From positions 1-28,389 of the forward strand of contig USQL01000017.1 of NCBI GenBank assembly GCA_900556935.1: DNA of 28,389 nt, written 5' to 3'. The DNA comes from an uncultured Eubacteriales bacterium. GTDB taxonomy: Bacteria; Bacillota; Clostridia; Oscillospirales; Oscillospiraceae. This document shows, one piece after another, positions 12,765 through 20,901 of the stretch. Numbering within the stretch: the stretch's first letter is position 1; each line of letters starts with the position of its first letter. The position numbers were made by a program, and so were the translations under genes. Below the pieces are notes generated by a model. That model searched no databases. It saw only the letters and a list, made by a program, of their open reading frames with translations, and was not told where the DNA came from.

Positions 12765-15700
12765 TGGGGACTGAGCGACAGTGAGGCACGGGAGATTCGG
12801 AAACAGCAGAGCCAGAAGGATGCGCAGGAATCCCAGCGGGCGCTGGCGGAGTATACGGCGGCGAAGAAGGAATTCGAACGGGTTGATTCCGAGTGGCGGA
12901 CTATGGATGACCGCTACAGGAGCTTCACCATTGACGAATATGACAAGAACCTCACCGAAAAATGGCAGGCCGCAAAAAAACGAATGACCGATGCGAAGAA
13001 CAGCCTCCTTGGGGCAAGGGACCGAATGGATGCTTACAACGCTACCTGGGGGAATGTTGATAAGTACGGGGAGATGTTCGATGCGGCAAAGGGCACGGAC
13101 ACAAGCTATACGGGGCCCGGATATGAAAGCATTGCAGACTGGGAGAATAAGAAGAACGAGGAACAGGCCGCGCAGGATGCCCAAGCACAGATACCGGACT
13201 ATGTTCCCGGGACGCTCCGGTATACCAGCGACACGGAGCCTGTGGCGGATGACCGGCTGGGCCTGTGGCGGAGCCTGACACCGGAGCAGAAACAGGATGC
13301 CGTGAGCAGTTCCAACGTGCAGCTGAACAACGTCGTTATGGCTGGCAATGACGGGTACTGGGATCTCCTGACGGACAACGAGGTGGAGACCTACTACTAT
13401 ATCAAGGGAAAACAGGGGCAGGAGGCCGCCAACCAGTACCTGGACGATATGTACATTGAGCTTTCCCGGCGGAATGAGGCCGGAATGGTGCAGGGTATTG
13501 AGAACGCCAGTTCGCTGGAAAAGACCGGCATGGTGGCGGCGAGCGTGGGTGCAAACCTGGTTGGTGCCATTCCCGCGGCCATGGGCACTACGGCAGACTT
13601 GATTGCAGGCCGGAAGAACCCCTACAGCAGCAGCGGGATCTTCAAGCGGTACGCTTCCTACGTCCGGGGAATCACCGGCGAACGGTTGGAGGACTGGACC
13701 AAGCGGGAACTGGGCTTTAACGACACGGCGGCGACCTTTGCCAACAACATCTACCAGGCGGTAATGTCGGGCGTTGACAGTGCGGCGGGTGTTGCGCTGT
13801 TTGGTGCCGGTGCGGGGGTGCCGGTGGGGCGGTTTACCATGCACGTTGGTGGGTACACCACGGTGATGGGTCTGGGCGCTTTTGCAGACCGGGCCCAGGA
13901 GCTGCAGCTCAAAGGCGCAAGTGCCGAGCAGATCGCCCTGGGTGCCGTTGGCAGCGGTGTCTTGGAAGCCCTGTTTGAAGACATTTCCCTGGAAAGCTAT
14001 GTGACCAATATCCTGGACAACCCGGCAACCACCCTACGGGAGTTTGGAAAGAAACTGGCGGTGCAGATGGGGGTGGAGGCTTCGGAAGAAGTATTCACGG
14101 AAATCGGCAACATGATGTGGGATGCCATCGTCATGGGCCAGAATTCGGACACCCAACAGGCCATCCGGAAGTACATGGAGCAGGGCATGGACCAGGAGCA
14201 TGCCCGGGCGCAGGCGATCAAAGACAACGCTCTGGACATTTTCTGGGCGGGGTTTGGCGGTGCCATTTCCGCCGGGGCCATGGCCGGTGTGGGCCAAATG
14301 GCGGCTGGAGCGGCGAGAAGCGCACAGGAAACCGCCGGGAATTTTGAGGTGGGCCGGAACATCGTCCACAATGGGCAGGTGCGGGACCTGGAAGGACAGG
14401 CGCAGCAGCTGCAGGATGCCCGGAAAAGCGAGAAGCTTATGAAGCTTGCCCGGAAAGCGGCGGGGCTTTATGACCAGGGCGAGCAGGGCTTTGGGACGGC
14501 CTACAAGGCGGGCAAGGTAGCCACCGGCATTGCCAGAGAGGCGGGCCGGGAGGCGGCCAGAGCCAAGGGTACGGAGTTCCGGGCGGCGGCGGAAGCATAC
14601 CTGGCGGGCCGGGAGGACATCACCGACAAGAAGCGGGCGCTGAACGTGCTGAGCCGGGTTTATAACAAGGATACCCAGCTGCCCGGAGACCAGGCGGCCT
14701 ACCGGAAACTGGGGGGCGAGAAAACCGTAAAGGCCATTCTGGACAGTGTAGGCGGCACAGAAAGCTTCCAGGCACGGGTGGACCAGCGGCGGGCGGCCTC
14801 TATGCGGACGGCAGCAGGGGTACAGAACAGCGTTTTGGGCGTACGGAGCAATGACACCGGCAACATCGAATACCAGAGCGGCGGGGACGGCACGGCCCTG
14901 AGAAAGGGGACGGCGGAACCGGTACAAATCACCGGCATTGCCGATACCAAGGGCGGGCTGATGCTTAAAACCGGAGACGGCGACACGGTACTGGCCAAAG
15001 ACATTGTGGCAGGGTCCCGGGGGGAGGCGGCGATACTGAACGCCATCGACTTTATGGAAACCAACCCCTACACGGCCCAGGCACTGTGGGATGCCAGCAG
15101 GGTCAGCCCCCTTGATGGGGTGGATTTTGCAAAGGGCATAAAGGATGCCTATTTGCAGGGCCGGGTCGGGACACCGTATGAGAGCATTCAGCCCTACAGC
15201 TATGCCGCAAAGCTGACGGAGGCACAGCGGAAGACCGCCTGGACAGAGGGCCGGACGGCACTGGAACAGTACACCAAGGCCCAGGCGGAGAAGGTAAACT
15301 CCGGGGCCATGAAAGCGGCCCAGAAGGGCGTGACGGTGACGGACAGCGCCCAGAAGGTAAAGAGCCTTAACAAGCAGCAGAAAAGTGCCATGGCAGCGGC
15401 CAACGCTCTGGCGGCGGTGGGGCTGCACATCGAGGTATACGCAAGCACCCCGGAGGACCGGTCAAAGGGTATGCCCAACGGCACCTACCGGAAAAGTGAC
15501 GGCGGCATTGCCATTGACCTGAACGCCGGTGACGGGGGTCAGGGGGCCATGGCCTACGCGCTGGCCCATGAAACCACCCACTTTATCAAGGACTTCTCCG
15601 CCGAAAAATACAAGGCCTACGCAGACCTTTTGATTGCCGAGGCACAGCGGCAGGGCATCCGGTATGATTCGGTGTTTGCCAGAGCATATGACCGGGTGGC

Positions 15701-17909
15701 GCACATGGAGGAGTACAAGGGGAAGAGTGAAACGGAGCTCCACAACATTGCCTACGATGAGACCATTGCGGAAATGTCGGAGATGATGCTGACAGACACG
15801 GATGCCATTGGCCGGATCGCCGGGAAACTGAAGAATCAGGACAAGGGTCTGTGGGAGAAGATCAAGGACTTCTTCACAGGGCTTGTGGAAAAGCTGCGCA
15901 ATGCCTACCAGGATGCGGAGCCGGACAGCGAGATTGCCAAGATTCTGAAGCGGGCAATCAAGGACAACGAGGCACTGGCAGAAGCCTGGGCCAGTGCGGT
16001 GGTGGAGGCCGGGGAGAATTACCAGCGGCAGGACGGGCAAAAAAAGAACGCCCGGGAGGGCGAGCGGTATTCTTTGAGAGGGCAGACACAGCAGGAGATT
16101 ACAGCAAACTATCAGGCAGAGGTTGACAGTATCCTCAATATGCAGGATACCACATCAAAGCAGGTGGTTGTTGGGTATACACCGACTGTGTATCAGGAAT
16201 TGGGCATGCCCTCTTTGCCCCTGACCATTGGCAGCGGACATGTTTACTCCGCCGCAAAGACAGAAGCCGAAGCACGGCAGGACGGGAATTTCCGAAAAGG
16301 GGTTCATTATCACGGGCTGGGTGATGCGGCGGTAAAGAACATTTACAGCGCAATTCAAGACCCGGTTATGGTTATTGCGGCAAAGGATGTAAACAAAAAT
16401 GTTTCTCCCCTGCGCAGTACACATAGCGTGGTTGCCATTGTAGATATTGGCACATCCGGGAAATCTCTGCTGGTTCCTATTGAGATTACTGCGGAACGCA
16501 AAGTAAACGGGATTCGCATGGACGTGAATACGATTTCCAGTGTGTACGAAAAATCCGTAAAGAACCTTGTGGCAGAAGCTATTGCACAGGAAAATTCAGG
16601 TGACATTGGAATATTCTACGCAAAAAAAGAAGCATTGACCCTGCCAGGTGCCGGGGTCCAATTCCCCGTACAGCTTCAGCAGTCAATTGCTTCTAATAGC
16701 ATTGTACACAGGTTCTCCGAAAAAGTCAACATGAAAATTTCGGAAAACACCCAGAGCCAACAGTTCAAGCGGTGGTTCGGTGACTGGCAGAATGACCCGG
16801 CGAATGCGAGCAAGGCGGTGAATGCGGACGGGACACCGAAGATCATGTACCACGGGACTGGTGCTGAGTTCACTGTGTTTGACCGAGCCAAAGGGAAGAA
16901 GAAAATCCATTTGAACGTGTTCGGAGACGGTAATTATTTCACGGCTCTTGAAAGCGGGGCAACCAGATATGGGAAAAATGTTGTAGCTGCATATCTTGAC
17001 ATTAAGAACCCGTATATCAAGAGTTCCGAATACAATACTGTAGCTGACCAAATCGCAAACGATTTTGAGCTTGATAGAACGACCTACACCGGGAAAGACG
17101 TGTCTGCCATTCTGAAAGCACGTGGATATGACGGCGTGTTCATGCTAGATGGCAACGGAGAAGTTGTCATTGCAAATGCGTTTGACAGCAATCAGATCAA
17201 GTCTGCCACGGACAACGTGGGCACCTTTGACAAGAACAACCCGGACATTCGCTTCTCCCAGCGTGTGCGGGAGGGGGACCAGGTGGAGCGGTTGGCGAAG
17301 CAGAATGAAGTGCTGGAAAAGGAAGTGGAGTACCTGAAAGAGCTGGTGAAAATCCAGAAGCGGGGAAACAAGGACCATATTCTTGACAGAAACTCCGTCA
17401 ACAAGCAGGGCAAAGTGCTGATGGACAGCGTAAACGCCAAGGGCAGCAGCCAGGAATTTAACCGGATGCTCAATGATCTCTACCGGGAAATGACCCAAAC
17501 GGAAATGGACTTTGAGGCCATGAAAGAGAAAGCCGGGGTGCTGGCGGACTGGCTGCTGGACCATCACCAGGCGGAAAAGGACAGTTACGCCCAAGAAATT
17601 CTGGACTTTCTGGCAAAGCGGCGAGTAAGCCTGAACGAGGGGCAGACGGGAGACATTGAGTACAACTACGGCAGTCTTAACGACTTCAAGAAAGCCATCA
17701 AGGGCAGTGTGATCATCGACCCCAACGCCAACACCAGCCTGGATCAGCTGTGGCAGGAGGCGGCGGCACGGTTCCCGGACCGTTTTCAGGCGGACACGGT
17801 GGATGCGGACATGCCGGATGGGCTAGCCGGAATTGTTCTGAATGAGAATACGGGAGAAACTGTCTTTACACATTTTTTTCTTGACTATTATACACAACGG
17901 TGTGTATAA
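12741..17909 (+). CDS. Polyvalent phage protein fragment: HExxH peptidase-like, MuF-C-like and ART-PolyVal-like domains
   Basis: 1722 codons from a GTG inside the candidate attachment core; there is no ribosome binding site and a stop lies in frame just upstream (12711), so the 5' part is probably missing. Seen in order: a charged coiled-coil N-terminus; several Gly/Ala-rich hydrophobic stretches (about 250-530); HETTH at residues 943-947 with DETIAE at about 1006, a zincin-like metallopeptidase signature; a MuF C-terminal-like domain (about 1130-1330, GMPSLPLTIGSGHV); an ART-PolyVal-like ADP-ribosyltransferase domain (about 1338-1508; FKRWFGDWQ, IMYHGTGAEF, YFTALESGA); the family linker NNPDIRFSQR; and a coiled coil. 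The last ~25 codons read through the hicA promoter, so the 3' end is also lost. Intact relatives are thought to be injected with phage DNA to act on host targets. This copy is probably a remnant. Confidence 0.8.
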   Translation: MGFDSPDSWGLSDSEAREIRKQQSQKDAQESQRALAEYTAAKKEFERVDSEWRTMDDRYRSFTIDEYDKNLTEKWQAAKKRMTDAKNSLLGARDRMDAYNATWGNVDKYGEMFDAAKGTDTSYTGPGYESIADWENKKNEEQAAQDAQAQIPDYVPGTLRYTSDTEPVADDRLGLWRSLTPEQKQDAVSSSNVQLNNVVMAGNDGYWDLLTDNEVETYYYIKGKQGQEAANQYLDDMYIELSRRNEAGMVQGIENASSLEKTGMVAASVGANLVGAIPAAMGTTADLIAGRKNPYSSSGIFKRYASYVRGITGERLEDWTKRELGFNDTAATFANNIYQAVMSGVDSAAGVALFGAGAGVPVGRFTMHVGGYTTVMGLGAFADRAQELQLKGASAEQIALGAVGSGVLEALFEDISLESYVTNILDNPATTLREFGKKLAVQMGVEASEEVFTEIGNMMWDAIVMGQNSDTQQAIRKYMEQGMDQEHARAQAIKDNALDIFWAGFGGAISAGAMAGVGQMAAGAARSAQETAGNFEVGRNIVHNGQVRDLEGQAQQLQDARKSEKLMKLARKAAGLYDQGEQGFGTAYKAGKVATGIAREAGREAARAKGTEFRAAAEAYLAGREDITDKKRALNVLSRVYNKDTQLPGDQAAYRKLGGEKTVKAILDSVGGTESFQARVDQRRAASMRTAAGVQNSVLGVRSNDTGNIEYQSGGDGTALRKGTAEPVQITGIADTKGGLMLKTGDGDTVLAKDIVAGSRGEAAILNAIDFMETNPYTAQALWDASRVSPLDGVDFAKGIKDAYLQGRVGTPYESIQPYSYAAKLTEAQRKTAWTEGRTALEQYTKAQAEKVNSGAMKAAQKGVTVTDSAQKVKSLNKQQKSAMAAANALAAVGLHIEVYASTPEDRSKGMPNGTYRKSDGGIAIDLNAGDGGQGAMAYALAHETTHFIKDFSAEKYKAYADLLIAEAQRQGIRYDSVFARAYDRVAHMEEYKGKSETELHNIAYDETIAEMSEMMLTDTDAIGRIAGKLKNQDKGLWEKIKDFFTGLVEKLRNAYQDAEPDSEIAKILKRAIKDNEALAEAWASAVVEAGENYQRQDGQKKNAREGERYSLRGQTQQEITANYQAEVDSILNMQDTTSKQVVVGYTPTVYQELGMPSLPLTIGSGHVYSAAKTEAEARQDGNFRKGVHYHGLGDAAVKNIYSAIQDPVMVIAAKDVNKNVSPLRSTHSVVAIVDIGTSGKSLLVPIEITAERKVNGIRMDVNTISSVYEKSVKNLVAEAIAQENSGDIGIFYAKKEALTLPGAGVQFPVQLQQSIASNSIVHRFSEKVNMKISENTQSQQFKRWFGDWQNDPANASKAVNADGTPKIMYHGTGAEFTVFDRAKGKKKIHLNVFGDGNYFTALESGATRYGKNVVAAYLDIKNPYIKSSEYNTVADQIANDFELDRTTYTGKDVSAILKARGYDGVFMLDGNGEVVIANAFDSNQIKSATDNVGTFDKNNPDIRFSQRVREGDQVERLAKQNEVLEKEVEYLKELVKIQKRGNKDHILDRNSVNKQGKVLMDSVNAKGSSQEFNRMLNDLYREMTQTEMDFEAMKEKAGVLADWLLDHHQAEKDSYAQEILDFLAKRRVSLNEGQTGDIEYNYGSLNDFKKAIKGSVIIDPNANTSLDQLWQEAAARFPDRFQADTVDADMPDGLAGIVLNENTGETVFTHFFLDYYTQRCV

Positions 17910-17912
17910 TAG
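17881..17912 (+). promoter_or_regulatory. hicA promoter with overlapping palindromic operator
   Basis: TTGACT (17881-17886), 18-base spacer, consensus TATAAT (17905-17910). A near-perfect palindrome fills it: 12-bp arms CTATTATACACA (17885-17896) and TGTGTATAATAG (17901-17912) around ACGG. Placement over the -10 and part of the -35 fits autorepression by the antitoxin or toxin-antitoxin complex. Confidence 0.85.
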
Positions 17913-17933
17913 TTGTTGAAAGGGGGAGAGAGA

Positions 17934-18119
17934 TTGAACCCAAGGGCAAAGGCGATTAAAGAATTGGAAAGTCTCGGATATGTTTTTCAGAGACATGGTG
18001 CAAACCACGACATCTACCGAAATCCAGAAACGAGAATTTCAATTCCAGTCAAAAGGCATGATTTCAATGAAAACGATGCCCGCTACATTCTCAAGGAGGC
18101 CAAGCAGAATCGGAAGTAA
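17934..18119 (+). CDS. hicA: HicA-type mRNA interferase toxin
   Basis: 61 aa from TTG at 17934, with AGGGGG seven bases upstream; the earlier in-frame TTG at 17913 lies at the promoter and lacks a site. The sequence matches the small dsRBD-like HicA fold: LNPRAKAIKELESLGYVFQR, then HGANHDIYRNP with the catalytic-type histidine, then ISIPVKRHDFNENDARYILK. HicA toxins cleave mRNA to halt translation and are neutralised by HicB, encoded just downstream. The usual length is about 60 aa, so this one looks intact. Confidence 0.85.
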   Translation: MNPRAKAIKELESLGYVFQRHGANHDIYRNPETRISIPVKRHDFNENDARYILKEAKQNRK

Positions 18120-18131
18120 TGCCGATTCTGC
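18104..18131 (+). repeat. Hairpin across the hicA stop codon
   Basis: GCAGAATCGG (18104-18113) and CCGATTCTGC (18122-18131) pair perfectly over an 8-base loop that includes the end of the hicA stop. No strong T-run follows. It could slow or partly end transcription between toxin and antitoxin, or stabilise the hicA message. Confidence 0.5.
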
Positions 18132-18194
18132 GGGCTTTCCCGCCTCTCTCCCTCTTTCGTCCCTTTAATCTGACTGCTGAAAGGAGTGAACCAC

Positions 18195-18581
18195 ATGGTC
18201 TATATTTACACTGCTACCATTCACGAAGAAGATGGAACATTCTACGCCGCCGTTCCGGATATCCCTGGCTGCGTCACCACAGGTAAAAGCCTATCCGATG
18301 CGATTGACCAGATTACCGATGCACTTGCGGCATGCCTCTGTACCATGGAGGATGAAGACGATCCTATCGCTCCGCCCTCTGAACAATGCGATATTCCCCA
18401 CAAAAGTTCGGATGTCTGCACTTTGGTACGAGTTGACACGATTGCTTATCGTTCACTCACAGATACCAGAGCTGTGAGAAAGAATGTTTCCATTCCGGCA
18501 TGGATGGCAGCGAGAGCGGATAAACTTGGTATCAATTGTTCTAAAGTGTTACAGGATGCCCTTCGTCAACAGCTTGCTTAG
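18195..18581 (+). CDS. hicB: HicB-type antitoxin with C-terminal DNA-binding segment
   Basis: 128 aa from the ATG at 18195 (AAGGAG eight bases upstream; a GTG at 18186 would overlap that site). The N-terminal degenerate RNase H-like HicB domain is clear: YTATIHEEDGTFYAAVPDIP, then GCVTTGKSLSDAIDQITDAL. The C-terminus RKNVSIPAWMAARADKLGIN, followed by CSKVLQDALRQQL, is the ribbon-helix-helix/HTH-like part that binds the operator. It neutralises HicA and probably represses the promoter upstream through the palindrome. The pair probably came with the mobile region. Confidence 0.85.
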   Translation: MVYIYTATIHEEDGTFYAAVPDIPGCVTTGKSLSDAIDQITDALAACLCTMEDEDDPIAPPSEQCDIPHKSSDVCTLVRVDTIAYRSLTDTRAVRKNVSIPAWMAARADKLGINCSKVLQDALRQQLA

Positions 18582-18657
18582 ATGTTCACTATCGGGTCAT
18601 CAGTTTTATTTGTAAATTTTTGCTTGTGCAATCGCCGTGGAGCGGTTCTGAAAACGC

Positions 18658-18686
18658 TTGACAGAAGCGCTGCTTTATGCTACGAT
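18658..18686 (+). promoter_or_regulatory. Promoter of the MATE transporter leader
   Basis: Consensus TTGACA (18658-18663), 17-base spacer, TACGAT (18681-18686). It places the transcript start near 18693, about 110 bases before the MATE start. Confidence 0.75.
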
Positions 18687-18690
18687 GTAA

Positions 18691-18780
18691 CCATAAAACC
18701 TTATTAGGTATGGACTTTTTCTGGACGCTGTCTATTTTTCGCCATACAACTGCCTTCTTCGGTGGTTGTATGGCTTTTTT
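18691..18780 (+). promoter_or_regulatory. Candidate transcription attenuator leader of the MATE gene
   Basis: An intrinsic terminator lies inside the leader: a 14-bp stem (18741-18754 with 18761-18774, GCCATACAACTGCC in the 5' arm) with loop TTCTTC and six T (18775-18780), before the MATE start. An upstream hairpin (CCAT, ACCT with AGGT, ATGG; 18691-18713) can compete: GTATGG (18708-18713) is complementary to CCATAC (18742-18747) in the terminator arm. A short reading frame starting at ATG 18710 (MDFFWTLSIFRHTTAFFGGC) overlaps the terminator, so ribosome stalling could decide the fold. The inducer is unknown. Confidence 0.6.
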
Positions 18781-18806
18781 ATGCCCAAATGAAAGGAAGA
18801 TGCTTT

Positions 18807-20138
18807 TTGGAACAAACCTATATGAAAGAAAAGCCGGTGTTGCCGCTGGTGGTTTCCATGTCGCTGCCCATGATTCTGTCCATGATGGTCAACGCCCTGT
18901 ATAACATCATTGACAGCTTCTTTGTAGCTAAAATCAGCGAAAGCGCCATGACGGCCATTTCGCTGGTGTACCCGGTGCAGAACCTTGTCAATGCTGTTAC
19001 CATTGGCTTCGGCGTAGGTATGAACGCGGTGATTGCCCAGTTTTTGGGGGCCCAGAATCGGGAGAGGGCCGATTCCGCCGCGACCCAGGGAACCATCCTC
19101 AGTCTGGCGCAGGGCCTTTTGCTCACCGCCGGATGCATTGCCGTTATGCCGGGCTTTTTGCGCTCCTTTACGGGGGACGAGGAGATTGCCCGGATGGGCC
19201 TACAATACGCCAACATTGTTTTCGGCTTCTCCACGGTGATTGCCCTGGACTTGGCCCTGGAAAAGATTTTCCAGGCCGTGGGCAGAATGACTGTGTCCAT
19301 GGTCAGTATGCTCAGCGGGTGCATTGCCAACATTATTCTGGACCCAATTCTGATTTTCGGCCTGGGGCCCGTGCCTGCCATGGGCATTCAGGGCGCGGCC
19401 ATTGCCACGGGACTGGGGCAGGTGATTACGGTTGTTGTGTATCTTATCTTTTATTTCCTGCGGCCCATTCCGGTGCGGCTCCGGCTGAAGGGCTTCCGCT
19501 GGGACTGGCAGATGACGGGAAAGCTCTATTCCATCGGAGTCCCGGCCATTTTAAATCTGGCCCTGCCCTCGGTGCTGATATCCGCGCTGAACGGCATTCT
19601 GGCGGGCTTCTCCCAGGTCTATGTGCTGGTACTGGGTATCTATTATAAGTTACAGACCTTCCTGTACCTGTCGGCCAACGGCCTGATTCAGGGCATCCGC
19701 CCTCTGATTGGCTACAACTACGGGGCAGGGGAGCAGGGACGGGTCAAAAAGATTTACAACGTGACCCTGAGCATCACCCTGGGAATTATGTGCGTTGGGA
19801 CGCTGCTGTGCCAGCTGTTCCCGGCCCAGCTCATGGGGCTGTTTACCGATACGGCAGAAACCACGCAAATCGGTGCCCAGACGCTGAAAATCATCAGCCT
19901 CGGCTTTGTTGCCTCTTCGGTCTCTATTGTGTCCTCCGGCGCTTTGGAGGGTATGGGAATGGGCATGCCCTCTCTGGTCATCTCCCTGTGCCGGTATCTG
20001 ATTGTGATGATTCCGGTGGCCTTCGGCCTAAGCCGGGTGCTGGGCGCTGCCGGTGTGTGGCACGGCTTCTGGGTGACGGAGCTTCTCTGCAGTGCCGTTT
20101 CCTGGGTGCTCTATAAAAGAAAAACCGCCCGGGTATAG
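18807..20138 (+). CDS. MATE-family multidrug/cation antiporter
   Basis: 443 aa with the start taken as TTG at 18807 (AAAGGAAG about nine bases upstream), giving the family-typical beginning EQTYMKEKPVLPLVVSMSLP. An in-frame ATG at 18789 and another at 18822 are alternatives. The protein has about 12 hydrophobic helices in two related halves (for example MILSMMVNALYNIIDSFFVA, typical of MATE helix 1) and the usual length of 440-460 aa. MATE transporters export cationic drugs and metabolites using Na+ or H+ gradients. The leader contains a candidate attenuator, as seen for some antibiotic-responsive exporters. Substrate is not predictable from sequence. Confidence 0.9.
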   Translation: MEQTYMKEKPVLPLVVSMSLPMILSMMVNALYNIIDSFFVAKISESAMTAISLVYPVQNLVNAVTIGFGVGMNAVIAQFLGAQNRERADSAATQGTILSLAQGLLLTAGCIAVMPGFLRSFTGDEEIARMGLQYANIVFGFSTVIALDLALEKIFQAVGRMTVSMVSMLSGCIANIILDPILIFGLGPVPAMGIQGAAIATGLGQVITVVVYLIFYFLRPIPVRLRLKGFRWDWQMTGKLYSIGVPAILNLALPSVLISALNGILAGFSQVYVLVLGIYYKLQTFLYLSANGLIQGIRPLIGYNYGAGEQGRVKKIYNVTLSITLGIMCVGTLLCQLFPAQLMGLFTDTAETTQIGAQTLKIISLGFVASSVSIVSSGALEGMGMGMPSLVISLCRYLIVMIPVAFGLSRVLGAAGVWHGFWVTELLCSAVSWVLYKRKTARV

Positions 20139-20154
20139 AGAAAATGGTGAAGAA

Positions 20155-20237
20155 GGGGCTGCTAGAAAGCAACCTGTCATTGCGAACCAGTGCGCGCACT
20201 GGTGTGCAGCGACATGCTTTTCTAACGGCCTTTTTTC
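20155..20237 (+). terminator. Probable MATE terminator region with interspersed palindromic repeat
   Basis: The gap holds CTGTCATTGCGAACCAG and a perfect 16-bp palindrome CCAGTGCGCGCACTGG (20187-20202). Imperfect outer arms (GGGCTGCTAGAAAGC and GCTTTTCTAACGGCC) are followed by six T at 20231-20236. The inner part resembles interspersed palindromic repeats scattered in Clostridia genomes, here apparently serving as a terminator. Confidence 0.5.
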
Positions 20238-20245
20238 GTTTGTGC

Positions 20246-20274
20246 TTGTTCCTGCCGGGAAAGTGTGGTACAAT
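20246..20274 (+). promoter_or_regulatory. Promoter of the Nudix gene
   Basis: TTGTTC (20246-20251), 17-base spacer, TACAAT (20269-20274) with an extended -10 TGG just before it. Confidence 0.6.
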
Positions 20275-20318
20275 GAAAGCATGGGAAAGGTATTTTTGCT
20301 TTGGAAAGGAGCATCCCG

Positions 20319-20798
20319 ATGTCGGAAGCAACATTTTATTGCGGTGATCCCCAAAATGCACCCAGAACGACCCAGGGGGCCCATTTGGGTGCGAACGCGA
20401 TTCTAATCTGGGAGGACAAGCTCCTTTTGGAGCGTCGGGTGGATGCCCCGGTCTGGGGGCTGATTGGCGGCGGTGCCAAAAAGCAGGAGACGGGCCGCCA
20501 GACCATTGTCCGGGAGGTCTATGAGGAACTGGGGCTCCGCATCCGCCCGGAGGCGTTCCGGAAGCTGGCGGTCTATGGGGACCCCGGAAGAATCGCCGCC
20601 TACCGGGATGGCAGCGTGTGGCGGATGGTGATTGTTCTGTATGGCTATGTGTTTCCGGAAAAGCCTGCCCTGCACAAAAGCAGGGAGTCCCGGGAGCTGC
20701 GCTTTTTTACCAGGGAAGAGATCCAAACTCTGCCCTTGGCGGTCACCCACCGGGACATTATCGAGGACTGGTTTTTGAACAGGGAGAATATTGACTGA
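20319..20798 (+). CDS. Nudix hydrolase
   Basis: 159 aa from the ATG at 20319 (AGGAG eight bases upstream). The Nudix box is complete at about residues 49-71: GGAKKQETGRQTIVREVYEE, then LGL, matching G-x5-E-x7-R-E-U-x-E-E-x-G-U, which binds Mg2+ and positions the pyrophosphate. It hydrolyses a nucleoside diphosphate linked to some other moiety; the substrate is not clear. LERRVDAPVWGLIGGG just before the box is typical. It stands alone with its own promoter between the MATE gene and the OLE RNA. Confidence 0.9.
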   Translation: MSEATFYCGDPQNAPRTTQGAHLGANAILIWEDKLLLERRVDAPVWGLIGGGAKKQETGRQTIVREVYEELGLRIRPEAFRKLAVYGDPGRIAAYRDGSVWRMVIVLYGYVFPEKPALHKSRESRELRFFTREEIQTLPLAVTHRDIIEDWFLNRENID

Positions 20799-20866
20799 AA
20801 TAGGGCCTGATTTCACAAAACAAAAACGAATAAACTGTTAAAAATATACAGAAATACAAATAATAC

Positions 20867-20895
20867 TTGTATATTCCATCCGTTTGTGATAAAAT
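20867..20895 (+). promoter_or_regulatory. OLE RNA promoter
   Basis: TTGTAT (20867-20872), 17-base spacer, TAAAAT (20890-20895) with extended -10 TGA, in an AT-rich stretch. The transcript would start around 20902, immediately before the structured gene-free region. Confidence 0.75.
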
Positions 20896-20901
20896 GCATG
20901 C

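Noticed and set aside
12462..15428. Two long antisense reading frames (about 460 codons each) opposite the large polyvalent gene
   Set aside because: They are GC-rich shadows of a gene with clear domain motifs on the plus strand, have no ribosome binding sites, and show His/Arg/Leu/Pro-rich composition typical of antisense frames.
18186..18194. GTG at 18186 as the hicB start
   Set aside because: It overlaps the AAGGAG site that fits the ATG at 18195.
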